Both the position numbers and the translations under genes were made by a program. A stretch of DNA of 64,000 bases, taken from positions 1 through 64,000 of the forward strand of contig JARXAE010000030.1 of the NCBI GenBank assembly GCA_029866005.1. The letters are read 5' to 3'. The notes below the pieces were generated by a model. It was not told the origin of the DNA. It ran no database searches and worked only from the letters and a program-made list of their open reading frames with translations. Position 1 is the first letter of the stretch. The number at the start of each line of letters is the position of its first letter. The stretch is from Fimbriimonas sp. Lineage in GTDB: Bacteria; Armatimonadota; Fimbriimonadia; Fimbriimonadales; Fimbriimonadaceae. Of the stretch, positions 19,301 through 27,357 are shown one piece after another.

Positions 19301-19680
19301 AAGTACGGACCGAGACCATCTGGGCCACCTTTGTCAGCTCGGTTGGTGCCTGGTGTGAGGAACACAGGTGAGGCTGGGCGAAGGTAGTAGATGTCCGGAT
19401 CACGTGTGAAATTGACAGCGGTTTCAACGATCACTTCCGGCTGGCCCCGCCAGTCGGCTCCAAGTTCGCTGTTCACGAGCTGGGAGTGGGCGTAGCGAAC
19501 GCCAGATTCGGCGAAGTCATTACTCTGCCCCCTAGTCTTGCTTAGCTGGGTTCCTTTGATCGTTCGGCTAAGGATTCCCGCGAAGACCGCGCCCAGAATC
19601 AGCAGCACACCAAGGATGAGCAACGCAATGATCAGCGTTTGCCCTTGTTGTGATCGGCGATTTCTTTGCATCAGTTTCAT
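16384..19680 (-). CDS. Oversized PilX/GspK-like minor pilin (1098 aa)
   Basis: The N terminus (basic RNRRSQQG followed by QTLIIALLILGVLLILGAVF) has the prepilin layout. A basic leader ends in Gly and is followed by a long hydrophobic helix without the usual Glu5. Loss of Glu5 is characteristic of GspK/PilX-type tip pseudopilins. PilX and GspK are normally about 180-330 aa. Here roughly 1050 residues follow, apparently all beta-rich extracellular domains, including a GRTIYIEGSLLKGV element near residue 605. I recognise no catalytic motif. It follows the PilW-like gene by eight bases and overlaps the next giant gene by four. The order V-W-X matches both the T4P minor-pilin and T2SS I-J-K order, which supports the call more than similarity of the large domain does. 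Confidence 0.7.
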   Translation of the reverse strand: MKLMQRNRRSQQGQTLIIALLILGVLLILGAVFAGILSRTIKGTQLSKTRGQSNDFAESGVRYAHSQLVNSELGADWRGQPEVIVETAVNFTRDPDIYYLRPASPVFLTPGTNRADKGGPDGLGPYFRVLYRGGRALIRVRYAAGDESNFSAQPEGYLKTPGMAHNFLVIESVGRQGDVNPNDPSLAGNRGAVQYIGFASQAVMVTEIARMREYDSKEITGRKLIAFAQIGIIDYARFVTNKNRIAQPLELGMSIDSGARYRENIAGIPEGLAVNSPMGHGGLASVPDFGPGGPSATASTVFFGGSLRANTDVKFVGNTEFSLNKSLGEGIFASGAVATENGAQVSIRRSEWNPITSSWLNTTPAPVMDSYSNLFSTLGGIIRDGLPGTDANQDARNVGYLTSPSILGTGEGGEASAISRYVKMTRDSGRLQGGAAFSGQFGHGEGVYVDNFSDYQTPVDEEGRRNAGGSASLVQDWLNPYGDGVTFRSGWHGPFYIPVGAMVHFDKDGFIVSRNAFPDQNVNERTWRNPDGSDTGLTAIRYRIGYGTDGQIRIVNQATPGIGASINGTLTPAQYMNGSVFNGVMYFEGNVRVRGVIPTDVQISLVSGRTIYIEGSLLKGVQANDVTSATPAVLTNGRLNRASKSALMLMAKDYVALNPTMFTGPSSERNASVALASSGVGGYSPVKLGAPDGAMTLQVDLPLSPLSPVDGSTILPFESRVPASLGYFEWNPAAPNNPTGTTARENTNLLLTHALEFTNPGPANAFFNMQVNAGNQVAGVAPYQFETLGSQTNTAQIIWASINNPGPAPAFAPIYGLGNEAWQQSPKFETVQIPLITPAATTLDLVNNRFLNTFNSNNYELLMQNTNYLELGLTQFGTQASGNYMLARSAAVPMDVRIEASIFAEEGSFFVIPGDWFNTNPNDRRDVFEQRVTALGGTAAARNQAAQERLENFGTTPYAPFYAEPADIKINIVGSIAENMAPPIAQQAEWQKKWGWIPTKQAGVFNPATGASRFIPVSHVSDWTKANPAGRPFTENLIVSYDPMLATGRANGFSTNTPLNDPVNPAIRTTTLNGVTHQLPPMPRLPVSPTLAFFGEVK

Positions 19681-19688
19681 GGCGGTCT

Positions 19689-21965
19689 TTAGCGGATAAA
19701 GTTTTTGACGTTGGCGGTTGCCTTCATCGTGACGGTCTGTGGGTTAGGCACGTTCGATTGCGGATAGTTGCGAATCGTTACCAGAATCTGCATCAGCTGC
19801 CTCGTGTCGTAGTCGACTCGGACGGTGTCGGTTGTATTTGTGAACTGGAATCGATACGCCACACGGATTCGACCAGGAACGTCGAAAGTTGTTCCCGCTG
19901 CGACCCCTCGAATTCGCATTGTTGCGGGAATCGGGACTTCTGGATTAGAACATAGCTGAACATAGCCGACTTTGTAACGAGGTTGAACGATCGCGCTCAC
20001 AAAGCTTGCCGGGGTGTAATTGGGAGGAGGTACGGGAAGTCCTAGCGCAGTGTAACCTGCAACTGAAGGCTCAGCAAGATTCGTGTAGTTGATCCTGTAC
20101 TCGTTCGGTCCTGGCTCCTTGTTCACCCGTCGATAGCGAACTTCATAACCGTAGTTCGCGCCCGGATTCTGATCTGGACCCCAAATCTCTTCGGAACTTG
20201 GAACGATTGAAGCATTCGGGAAAAGGACGAGGGGACTCAGTGTCCTATCGCCTTGGGGGACAAGTCGAAGATCAATGAAGCGATGCGCTCCACCTACTTC
20301 GCCGAACTGAGAGGGCACTCCGTTCCGGTTAGCCTGGGCATCTGCCCAAACCTTGTTAAACACCCGATTCATGTTAAATCGATCGAAAGCAGCGTCGTAG
20401 AACGGGGCAGCGTCAAACGTACCTGCGGCAACTGCGGGATCAGTCGTCGGAGTCAATGCAGAATCTGTGACCGCCCAACCACTTGCGGTATTGCCTTGAG
20501 CGGCAATCTGCGGGAGGTTATTCGGGTTCAAATCGTCTGGCGAAAAGATGTTCGCCGCCGAATTCGGATTCTGGCCCACATTTCCATGATCTCCAATTGC
20601 AAAGCTAGCGCTGATGCGACCCTTTTCCTGATTAGCCGTGAACGGCTTAAACACTAGGGAGCCAGGACTGATACTTGCCGCTGCAGAAGTCGACTGGGTG
20701 AACGGGTAGCGAGCCGTGGCGTCTCCGGCGGTGTATTTCCGCCTGAACAGGTCGGCATAACTGGTGACGTTGAAAAGCTCTGTTCCCGAACCTGGTGTGG
20801 TATCGGCAACTCCGGTGGTTGGGTCAAAAAAGAAGATTCTGAGCTGATCAGCATCGGTTCTTGCAATCTGATACGGCTGAGGCGGCGCGTAGGTGCCAGG
20901 GTACGAGCGAACGGTGAGGCTGCTCCAAGCTCCATACTTTCCGACGTAAGTTTCCGAACCAAGTTGCGCCGCACCTTCGGTTTCGGTACCCAAAGGCATC
21001 GTCATGGCGGCATCAGAGCTATCGCCCTCAACGTGCGAGGGCCGGAACTGAATCAACGGAGTAATGCGCGGTGAGTAGAGGCCGCCGTTATCATTCAGCT
21101 TGACCAGCCGGCTGGTCTTATCGATCACGGGCTGAATCATGTCGTACCGACTCAACTCGGTAACGATCTGAGCTTTGTTCAACCAGTTGCGAATTCGATC
21201 AGCCTTCGCGTCGTTGTTTACCGGGGCACCTGCAGGAGCACCCGTAGCGAGGAAGAAGTTCGGGTCGTTGTAGTTCGGCGTTCGTCCGGTTCCATCGGCG
21301 GGGTCCACGTCGAAAAATGCTGCATTGACAGTAGGGTTGCCGGCGACTCGAACCACTGGTTCAACTTCGGCCATGTATAAGACGAAAAGATTATCTCGCC
21401 CGCCGGATTGTGGCGTCAGGATGCCTTCGAAAGGGTTCGTGTAATTCGTGAACGGGTCGCGCAGACCGATCCAATAGCGTCGAATCGTTGTTCCTGGTGC
21501 AAGAGGAAGCTGAACTTGCCCCTTTGGCGCTCGGAGCGTAGGATCCTCCTTTCCAGTGTTCGGATCAATGAAGCCACCACCGACGCCTCGATTTCCGACT
21601 TTGGCCGGAAGAACGATGTCGAGCTTCGAATAGTTCATGCCGACCGTAACCCATGAGCTACCTGTCGGGTTGATTACGGTTCCATTCTCCAGAACACCTC
21701 TGGCGGGAGTTTGGACAACAATGCTGACCCGACCGCCAACACCCTCAACGTCTTTAACACCTACAGACTCACTGATTTCGCGCGTCAAGCGCTCGGTAAG
21801 GAGTCGGGCTTTATCCTGAGCATCGGCAAATGCTTGCGCCGTGCGAGTTGCCCGGAAACTCTCAAACATCGGGACAACGATGATGCTGAGCAAGATCGTC
21901 GAGATCGCCATCACGGTGATCAGCTCAATCAAGGTAAAGCCGCGGTTACGTTGGGTTTGTCTCAT
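19689..21965 (-). CDS. Oversized PilW/GspJ-like minor pilin (758 aa)
   Basis: I chose the ATG at 21963-21965. It gives the short basic leader MRQTQRNRG followed by FTLIELITVMAISTILLSII, a canonical prepilin cleavage site (Gly-Phe) with Glu5. It also overlaps the previous stop in an ATGA junction. An upstream start at 22028 would add residues inside the previous gene. PilW and GspJ are usually 200-300 aa; this protein carries about 720 residues after the helix, beta-rich and Pro/Asn/Gly-rich, with no domain I recognise. Minor pilins of this class form the priming complex at the filament tip. PilD, encoded upstream at 25023, would process it. Confidence 0.75.
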   Translation of the reverse strand: MRQTQRNRGFTLIELITVMAISTILLSIIVVPMFESFRATRTAQAFADAQDKARLLTERLTREISESVGVKDVEGVGGRVSIVVQTPARGVLENGTVINPTGSSWVTVGMNYSKLDIVLPAKVGNRGVGGGFIDPNTGKEDPTLRAPKGQVQLPLAPGTTIRRYWIGLRDPFTNYTNPFEGILTPQSGGRDNLFVLYMAEVEPVVRVAGNPTVNAAFFDVDPADGTGRTPNYNDPNFFLATGAPAGAPVNNDAKADRIRNWLNKAQIVTELSRYDMIQPVIDKTSRLVKLNDNGGLYSPRITPLIQFRPSHVEGDSSDAAMTMPLGTETEGAAQLGSETYVGKYGAWSSLTVRSYPGTYAPPQPYQIARTDADQLRIFFFDPTTGVADTTPGSGTELFNVTSYADLFRRKYTAGDATARYPFTQSTSAAASISPGSLVFKPFTANQEKGRISASFAIGDHGNVGQNPNSAANIFSPDDLNPNNLPQIAAQGNTASGWAVTDSALTPTTDPAVAAGTFDAAPFYDAAFDRFNMNRVFNKVWADAQANRNGVPSQFGEVGGAHRFIDLRLVPQGDRTLSPLVLFPNASIVPSSEEIWGPDQNPGANYGYEVRYRRVNKEPGPNEYRINYTNLAEPSVAGYTALGLPVPPPNYTPASFVSAIVQPRYKVGYVQLCSNPEVPIPATMRIRGVAAGTTFDVPGRIRVAYRFQFTNTTDTVRVDYDTRQLMQILVTIRNYPQSNVPNPQTVTMKATANVKNFIR

Positions 21966-23986
21966 CGGGCAGATTCTCCTTGATGTAGGTAGGTTTCTTT
22001 CGTCGTGATGTTCCATTGCTGGGACCATTGGTTAAATCCTGAAGTGAGGTTCGCGGCAGTATTCGTTGTCAGATTGAACTTTGCATTGTTAAAGAACACC
22101 TTGACGAGAACAGACACGCCCTGAACGTTGCTCACTGAGTACGGCAGCGAGGTTGGACCTTGGTCCGCAAAGATTCCGATTGCGCCTGGCACGAGGTCAC
22201 GAATGTCGATCGAAGGCATCGGCGTTGCAATTGTGTCCGCTCCTGGTCGCTGCAAAACGCTGAACTCAGCTCCCTCAAGAATCGCTTGCTGACCACCGAG
22301 GATGTAACGAATTCGCCCGATCGAGACCTTTCTGTTCGTATCCATTCTTGGGAAATAAATCCGAGTTGGAACTCCGGCCAAAGTTGGATCGGAGCCACCA
22401 ACATAGAACTGACCTGCGCCTGGTATGCCAAGTGTCGAAGTGTAGTTCGACGGGTTTCGGGTGACCTGCACCGCCCACTCGTCTTTGCCCATAAAGTAGC
22501 AACGAATGACTCGGCCCGTGAGGTTGGTTGGAACCACCGTTCCGTCGAGCATGACGATGTTCTGAGTCAAACCATTCGCGTCGTTGTTGTCGATGTCAAA
22601 GAAGGTGACAGTTCCCGAGGACTTATCAACCCTGAGTGATGGAACTCCAGCAACGCTCTCCATGATCTGTCCGCCCGTGGCAACGTCAATCGCAAGGAAG
22701 TTGTCGGCGACGTCAGTATTGGTATTCGCAACTGTTGTGTTGTCAGCAACAAAGACGTCTTCCATGCTGTCGTTAGGGATATCGCTTCCACCGATGACTG
22801 CGGCGTGGGAAAGACCTTGTCGTCCGTCTGCACCCGCGACTGTATTTGTTTTGAGGGAAGATATTGGAAGCCGAATCGTCTTTGCAAGACCAGCCGGCGA
22901 GCTTTGCGTGATTCGGAAATCCTCGTGCAAGATTCTCCAATCGCGGACATCGTAATCAACGCGGGCAACGTATGGTCGTCGAGACTGTCCCGCTCGCTCT
23001 TCATACCGACCAGCAAGGACTGGATTCAGCAGCAGCATCCCAATGCGATCATTCAGAAGCTTGTAGGTGAATGGGGCATTGCCCGTGAATGCGGTCGCAT
23101 TTGGAATCCGCACAAATCTGCGTGCGATTCGCACTGAAGTCAGTTCGACACTCACCAAGGTTTCACCACCACCCAGCACCCCTGGGATGGCGCCCACAGG
23201 AACCGTGACGTAACCTGGAACCGGAGTCGCGGGAATCACAACGGTAGATCTGAACACAGGCCGTCGGACAATGTTTCCAGAATTGTTGACCATTGCGGTT
23301 AAGGAGACGCGATACTCGCCAGCAGTGGCAGCGGGGAAAGCAATCTCAGCCGCGCCAGTTGTTGGATTATTCACAAGGAACTCGTACTCTCGCAGTCCAA
23401 CATAGTCGCTCGTCTCTCGAACAAGACGATAGGACATATCTCGACCATAAACATGAACAGTGTCGGTTGGGACGCCGATGTCACGAGCAATCGGACCCCG
23501 CTCAACGACTAGCAATGAACCAAATGGAGCCGTTCCGGATGTCGGGTCAGTTGTGAGCGCTCGCGGCGAGGAGATAACGTGGGTCTCGCCAATGATGCGA
23601 CGGTAAGAGTTTGCACCCGAAATCAGCTGCCAATCTCTTCCAGCTTCTGGAACTTGACCGGTGGCCGAGATACCAGTACCGGAAGGAGCATAAGCATTGA
23701 TCAGTTTGGTTGGATCAGTCTGCGGATCAAAGAATCCGGAGTTAACGTAGGTAATTGGAAGCACGGCCTCCGGAACCAAGCCAGGGTTTGACTTGAGAGA
23801 TTCAATTTCAGCACGAGCCAGCGCCTGCGCCATCGAAACGTTCCGAGTTCTCGCGAGAATCTTGATACCACCCGGAAAAATCTGGGCGATCGCTAGAATT
23901 CCGATCAAAAACACCACGATTACAACGAGCACTTCGACAAGCGTTGTGCCACGGCGGAATCGACGAAAAGCAGGAGGGTTATGCAT
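21962..23986 (-). CDS. Oversized PilV/GspI-like minor pilin (674 aa)
   Basis: The ATG at 23984-23986 is preferred over an in-frame TTG four codons upstream, because GAGG lies six bases before the ATG. The leader MHNPPAFRRFRRG precedes TTLVEVLVVIVVFLIGILAI, so cleavage after Gly leaves Thr1 and Glu5. The T-L-V-E-V form is typical of PilV/GspI. The usual length is 120-180 aa; about 640 residues follow the helix here, with strand-rich stretches and no recognisable enzyme motif. It is flanked by a GspG/H-like pilin (upstream) and the PilW-like gene (4-base overlap), which reproduces the H-I-J-K order of secretion-system tip pseudopilins. Confidence 0.75.
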   Translation of the reverse strand: MHNPPAFRRFRRGTTLVEVLVVIVVFLIGILAIAQIFPGGIKILARTRNVSMAQALARAEIESLKSNPGLVPEAVLPITYVNSGFFDPQTDPTKLINAYAPSGTGISATGQVPEAGRDWQLISGANSYRRIIGETHVISSPRALTTDPTSGTAPFGSLLVVERGPIARDIGVPTDTVHVYGRDMSYRLVRETSDYVGLREYEFLVNNPTTGAAEIAFPAATAGEYRVSLTAMVNNSGNIVRRPVFRSTVVIPATPVPGYVTVPVGAIPGVLGGGETLVSVELTSVRIARRFVRIPNATAFTGNAPFTYKLLNDRIGMLLLNPVLAGRYEERAGQSRRPYVARVDYDVRDWRILHEDFRITQSSPAGLAKTIRLPISSLKTNTVAGADGRQGLSHAAVIGGSDIPNDSMEDVFVADNTTVANTNTDVADNFLAIDVATGGQIMESVAGVPSLRVDKSSGTVTFFDIDNNDANGLTQNIVMLDGTVVPTNLTGRVIRCYFMGKDEWAVQVTRNPSNYTSTLGIPGAGQFYVGGSDPTLAGVPTRIYFPRMDTNRKVSIGRIRYILGGQQAILEGAEFSVLQRPGADTIATPMPSIDIRDLVPGAIGIFADQGPTSLPYSVSNVQGVSVLVKVFFNNAKFNLTTNTAANLTSGFNQWSQQWNITTKETYLHQGESAR

Positions 23987-24005
23987 CAAAAGCCTCAAAT
24001 CGAAA

Positions 24006-24887
24006 TCAGAAAGTGAATCGCCAAGATCGCTCAGACATTAGCTTGGAGTCAACCGGTCGAGCGGCTCCGCCGAGTTGAAGAACCATGTCCTTGCTTCCGC
24101 CGTTTGTCAGCGCGCCGTTGTTGTAGTCGCGGAAGAACGAGTTCCAAGTAACGACAGTCGTTTCAGGCGGCTCGGTATAACCAAGCTGGCGGGGGTCATC
24201 GTTAACACTGCCGGTCGTCGTTCCAAGAAGGGTCCAGAACGGGGTGTAGTGAACTTCGTAGTAGATTTGCCCGCCGATTCGAACCTGAGCAACGTCGTAA
24301 CCACTCAGCGCATAGAATCGACCAACATCCGTGGTTGCGCTAGCTGCATTGGCGCCGATCGAAGGCGTTATGGTCCTATCCTGGTAGTAATACTGAACTG
24401 TTGCCGCGCTGTAGCTTGAACCAAATGCCTGTCGGGCGTTAGGAATGTCATCAGCGTTGTTAATTACCCCATCTCCGTTGGTGTCAACAATTGGAGCAGA
24501 ACCCGTTGGTCGGTTATCAACCTGAGGCCAGATTCCTGGAACCATCAGATCTCGAGCAACACGATTCTGGGAAGGACGTAACGTCTCGAGAGAGTCAATT
24601 CTCTTGGGAAAGAGCGCGCCGCGCACCTGATCTGCCGGAACCACGGTGACGCCCCCTGCATACTCGTAAGGCGAGATGTAGCCGAGCAGTGCAGGCGGAT
24701 ACCCACCTTGATCATCTCGGTAGAGTTGCAGTGCATTGCGAATCGAGTTCATCGCAGACATATCGCCACTCTTATAAGCGTTCAGTTTGACTCGAGCAAA
24801 GACCGGGAAGATGATTCCCGCAAGGATCGCAATGATTGCGATCACTACCAATAGCTCAATGAGTGTGAATGCGCGTTTTCGATTCAT
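24006..24887 (-). CDS. Type IV pilin-like protein, GspG/GspH class (293 aa)
   Basis: It starts MNRKRA and then FTLIELLVVIAIIAILAGII, a textbook prepilin helix with Glu5. The residue before the cleavage point is Ala rather than Gly, a variant common in the large pilin families of Planctomycetota and Armatimonadota. The N-terminal helix continues through a GspG-like segment (MNSIRNALQLYRDDQGGYPP, about residues 43-62) with the Tyr/Pro pattern of major pseudopilins. A globular domain of about 230 residues with several predicted strands follows. It is the smallest pilin in this locus, so it could be the major subunit or the GspH-like member of a tip set; sequence alone does not decide. It lies first in the pilin series after a 135-base gap that may hold a promoter, although I see no convincing -35/-10 pair there. 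Confidence 0.85.
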   Translation of the reverse strand: MNRKRAFTLIELLVVIAIIAILAGIIFPVFARVKLNAYKSGDMSAMNSIRNALQLYRDDQGGYPPALLGYISPYEYAGGVTVVPADQVRGALFPKRIDSLETLRPSQNRVARDLMVPGIWPQVDNRPTGSAPIVDTNGDGVINNADDIPNARQAFGSSYSAATVQYYYQDRTITPSIGANAASATTDVGRFYALSGYDVAQVRIGGQIYYEVHYTPFWTLLGTTTGSVNDDPRQLGYTEPPETTVVTWNSFFRDYNNGALTNGGSKDMVLQLGGAARPVDSKLMSERSWRFTF

Positions 24888-25022
24888 AGCACTACTTCCA
24901 ATTTCCCCTTCCGATTTCGACTGCCCTATGATCTGAGGTGTTCCACGGTTTCGGTGAACAACTTTCGATGAGGCGATAGTCCTAAACAGATGCCTCCTGA
25001 TTATGGCGCGTCGAACACCCGT

Positions 25023-26060
25023 TTATGGCAAGAAAGCGGGTCCTTGCATTGTTCTTAGGTATTCCGTCCACTTGTCGAGAAGATCAGTCTTGAATAGGAT
25101 ACAGACTAATGCCCCAATTGCCAAGTAGGGTCCGAATGGAATCGTGCTTAAACTAGGTTCCCAATCATCATCTTCAACGCTAAAGTCTTCGACGGGATAT
25201 CCAAACTTGGTGTAAACCTGCGGAAACCAGATGGCGAGGATATCAATGCAGAAAAGATAACTGATTCCCAAAATAAAGAGATCCTTGATGGATTCTGGTT
25301 TGTAATCTACTTCTTCAATTGCTCCTGTTGCTTTGTCGACCTCACTCTGGGCAGCCTTGCCCTTCCGAGCAGCAATCGCCATGAAGAGAAGGCCGAAGAC
25401 CAGACCTGCAACGACAGCTATACCAACACTAAAAACTGTCAGGACTCCGCCAATCAGCGCGCCAACACCACGCATCATCTTGATGTCGCCATGCCCCATC
25501 GCGTCCTTCCCGAAGGCAACCCGGCCTAAAAATGCAATTCCGAAGATGATTCCCCAGCCGACGAGGTACCCAACGAAGCAGTCGCGCATGGTGCCCTGGA
25601 CGAGATGAAAGACGACCCCGACAAGTAGCAAGAAAGCGTTTATCTCATCAGGGATGATGTAGTGCTCTCCATCGATGAATATAATCGAGACAAGTGCAGC
25701 CGCCCCAATTGCGTAGGCACAGCCATACTTCCATGCTTCGTTGCCGCCCTCATAGCAGAAGTAGCGGTACCAGATCGCCGCCCACAGACAACCTGTCACG
25801 AGCTCGACCCAGAAGTATCGACTTGGAACGGCAATGCCGCAATGACGACACTTCCCTTTCGATGTCAGCCAGCTGAACAGGGGAATGAGATCAGGTCCGC
25901 CAAGCTGATTCTTGCAGTTGGGGCAAAAGCTGTTACGGGGGTTCCCCAAAGACATCCGCCTAGGAAGGCGGTAGATCACGACGTTAAGGAAAGAACCGAT
26001 GGTGGCACCCACCATCAGCCCGACAATCCATGTCCATTCAGGAAAAATCCCGGCACCCAT
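25023..26060 (-). CDS. pilD: Prepilin peptidase (A24 aspartyl protease, PilD/GspO)
   Basis: 345 aa, polytopic inner-membrane enzyme that cleaves prepilin leaders and N-methylates the new terminus. The N-terminal motif GSFLNVVIYRLPRR is at 22-35. The four zinc cysteines are present (CPNC at 46-49, CRHC at 71-74). The catalytic aspartates are in FIDGEHYIIPDEIN (Asp130 and nearby) and MGHGDIKMM (Asp192). The closing PFGPYLAIGAL motif is at 308-318. It is about 60-90 residues longer than most relatives because of a charged, probably cytoplasmic insert around 231-305. The ATG at 26058-26060 lies in the loop of a terminator-like hairpin (26043-26074) and has no Shine-Dalgarno site. The next Met (residue 16) would shorten the first membrane helix, so I keep this start. 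Transcription order is pilB-pilT-pilC-pilD. Confidence 0.93.
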   Translation of the reverse strand: MGAGIFPEWTWIVGLMVGATIGSFLNVVIYRLPRRMSLGNPRNSFCPNCKNQLGGPDLIPLFSWLTSKGKCRHCGIAVPSRYFWVELVTGCLWAAIWYRYFCYEGGNEAWKYGCAYAIGAAALVSIIFIDGEHYIIPDEINAFLLLVGVVFHLVQGTMRDCFVGYLVGWGIIFGIAFLGRVAFGKDAMGHGDIKMMRGVGALIGGVLTVFSVGIAVVAGLVFGLLFMAIAARKGKAAQSEVDKATGAIEEVDYKPESIKDLFILGISYLFCIDILAIWFPQVYTKFGYPVEDFSVEDDDWEPSLSTIPFGPYLAIGALVCILFKTDLLDKWTEYLRTMQGPAFLP

Positions 26061-26074
26061 AAGAGTTGCCGGGA
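26043..26074 (-). terminator. Terminator-like hairpin enclosing the pilD start codon
   Basis: On the minus strand the arm TCCCGGCA (26067-26074), an 11-base loop and the arm TGCCGGGA (26048-26055) are followed directly by TTTTT (26043-26047). This has the full form of a Rho-independent terminator. It lies 23 bases after the pilC stop. The loop contains the pilD ATG (26058-26060), and the T tract encodes part of codons 5-6. It may attenuate pilD relative to pilBTC. Confidence 0.65.
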
Positions 26075-26097
26075 TGGTACCTGTTTAGAGCCGATGA

Positions 26098-27327
26098 CTA
26101 CTCGTCTGCGCCGCCCGAAGAAAGCGAGGAAATGACTTTAACTAGAGGAAGGAACATCGAGATAACGATGAATCCGACCATAAATCCGAGACCAACAATC
26201 ATGATTGGCTCAAGAGCCGCAGTGAGCGATGCAAGAGCCGCTTCAACTTCGTCCTCGTAAAAGTCGGCGATCTTCTGGAGCATGAAGTCGAGAGATCCCG
26301 ACTCCTCACCAATTCCGATCATGTGAACGACCATGGGTGGGAACAACTTGGATTCTTCGAGCGGATCTCCGATTCGATCTCCTTCACGGATTCGGGCGCG
26401 GGCTTCGAGAAGCGCGTCCGACATGATCGTGTTGCCAACCGTTCCGGCAACCGTCTCCATAGCCTGAAGAATTGGAACACCCGAGGTAAGAAGGGTTCCC
26501 ATCGTTCGGCTGAAACGAGCCATGCAGATCTTGTGGTGAAGCTTTCCAAAAACAGGAACCTTCAACCGAACCCGGTCCATAACACGTCGCCCAAAGCGGG
26601 TGCTAGTGAACAGCTTGTTTGCGAAGAAAAGTATGACCAGAGAGATCGCAACGATATATCCCTTGTTAACAAGGATGTCCGAAACATCGATCAGGAACTT
26701 TGTGGGAGCCGGAAGGTCGTCAGCCTTGAGTCCAAGGTCAACAAGAATCGCCGCCCATTGAGGAACGAACCAGTAGACGAGGAAGCCCGTAATGCCGAGG
26801 GACATGACAAGAACCAGAACTGGATAGGTTAGAGCCGACTTAACCTTTCGGCGAAGTTCGACGTCTTTTTCAAGGAAGTGGCTGAGTCGCTGGAGGGATT
26901 CCTCCAAGACACCACCGATTTCACCAGCTTTGATAAGACCAATAAACAGTGAACTGAACGCCTTAGGGTGCCGCTGCATGGCACGGCTGAGAGATTCACC
27001 ACCTTCAACGCGGGTTCCGAGATCGGCAATGATCTTCTTAAGTCTAGGGTTCTGCGTTTGACGACCAAGAACGTCCAGACAGCGAACCAACGAAACACCA
27101 GCATCAACCATCGTTGAGAACTGACGGCACCAGACAGAAAGGTCTGTGAGCTTGACTTTTCCAGGCGATTTTGACTTCGGGCTTTTCGCCTTGATCATCG
27201 TCAATTCGGTAATCACGAACCCTTGTTCGGTAAACCTTGACCGTAGAAGCTCTTCGCTTTCTGCGTCGGCCGTGCCTTTTTGGATGGAGCCCATGGCGTC
27301 CTTGAATGTGTAGCTGAAGATTGGCAT
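26098..27327 (-). CDS. pilC: PilC/GspF-family pilus platform protein
   Basis: 409 aa. MPIFSYTFKDAMGSIQKGTA is the usual GspF/PilC opening (about 1-20). Two T2SSF domains follow (about 75-195 and 275-400), each with helical bundles such as FSTMVDAGVSLVRCLDVL and FSRTMGTLLTSGVPILQAME. Three membrane helices are near 168-190, 218-240 and 375-400 (LEPIMIVGLGFMVGFIVISM). PilC sits in the inner membrane and transmits rotation or strokes of PilB and PilT to the growing filament. The ATG has GGGAG six bases upstream. Length and motifs are normal for the family. It lies between pilT and pilD. Confidence 0.95.
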   Translation of the reverse strand: MPIFSYTFKDAMGSIQKGTADAESEELLRSRFTEQGFVITELTMIKAKSPKSKSPGKVKLTDLSVWCRQFSTMVDAGVSLVRCLDVLGRQTQNPRLKKIIADLGTRVEGGESLSRAMQRHPKAFSSLFIGLIKAGEIGGVLEESLQRLSHFLEKDVELRRKVKSALTYPVLVLVMSLGITGFLVYWFVPQWAAILVDLGLKADDLPAPTKFLIDVSDILVNKGYIVAISLVILFFANKLFTSTRFGRRVMDRVRLKVPVFGKLHHKICMARFSRTMGTLLTSGVPILQAMETVAGTVGNTIMSDALLEARARIREGDRIGDPLEESKLFPPMVVHMIGIGEESGSLDFMLQKIADFYEDEVEAALASLTAALEPIMIVGLGFMVGFIVISMFLPLVKVISSLSSGGADE

Positions 27328-27357
27328 TTTCGCTCCCTTATCTCGTTCTTGTTTCTA

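Noticed and set aside
21966-22028. Upstream start for the PilW-like gene
   Set aside because: It would place 21 extra residues before the prepilin leader and lies inside the previous gene; the ATG at 21965 gives a normal leader.
24888-25022. Sigma54 or sigma70 promoter before the pilin series
   Set aside because: No GG-N10-GC element with flanking consensus and no convincing -35/-10 pair at 16-18 base spacing, although a promoter here would make sense.
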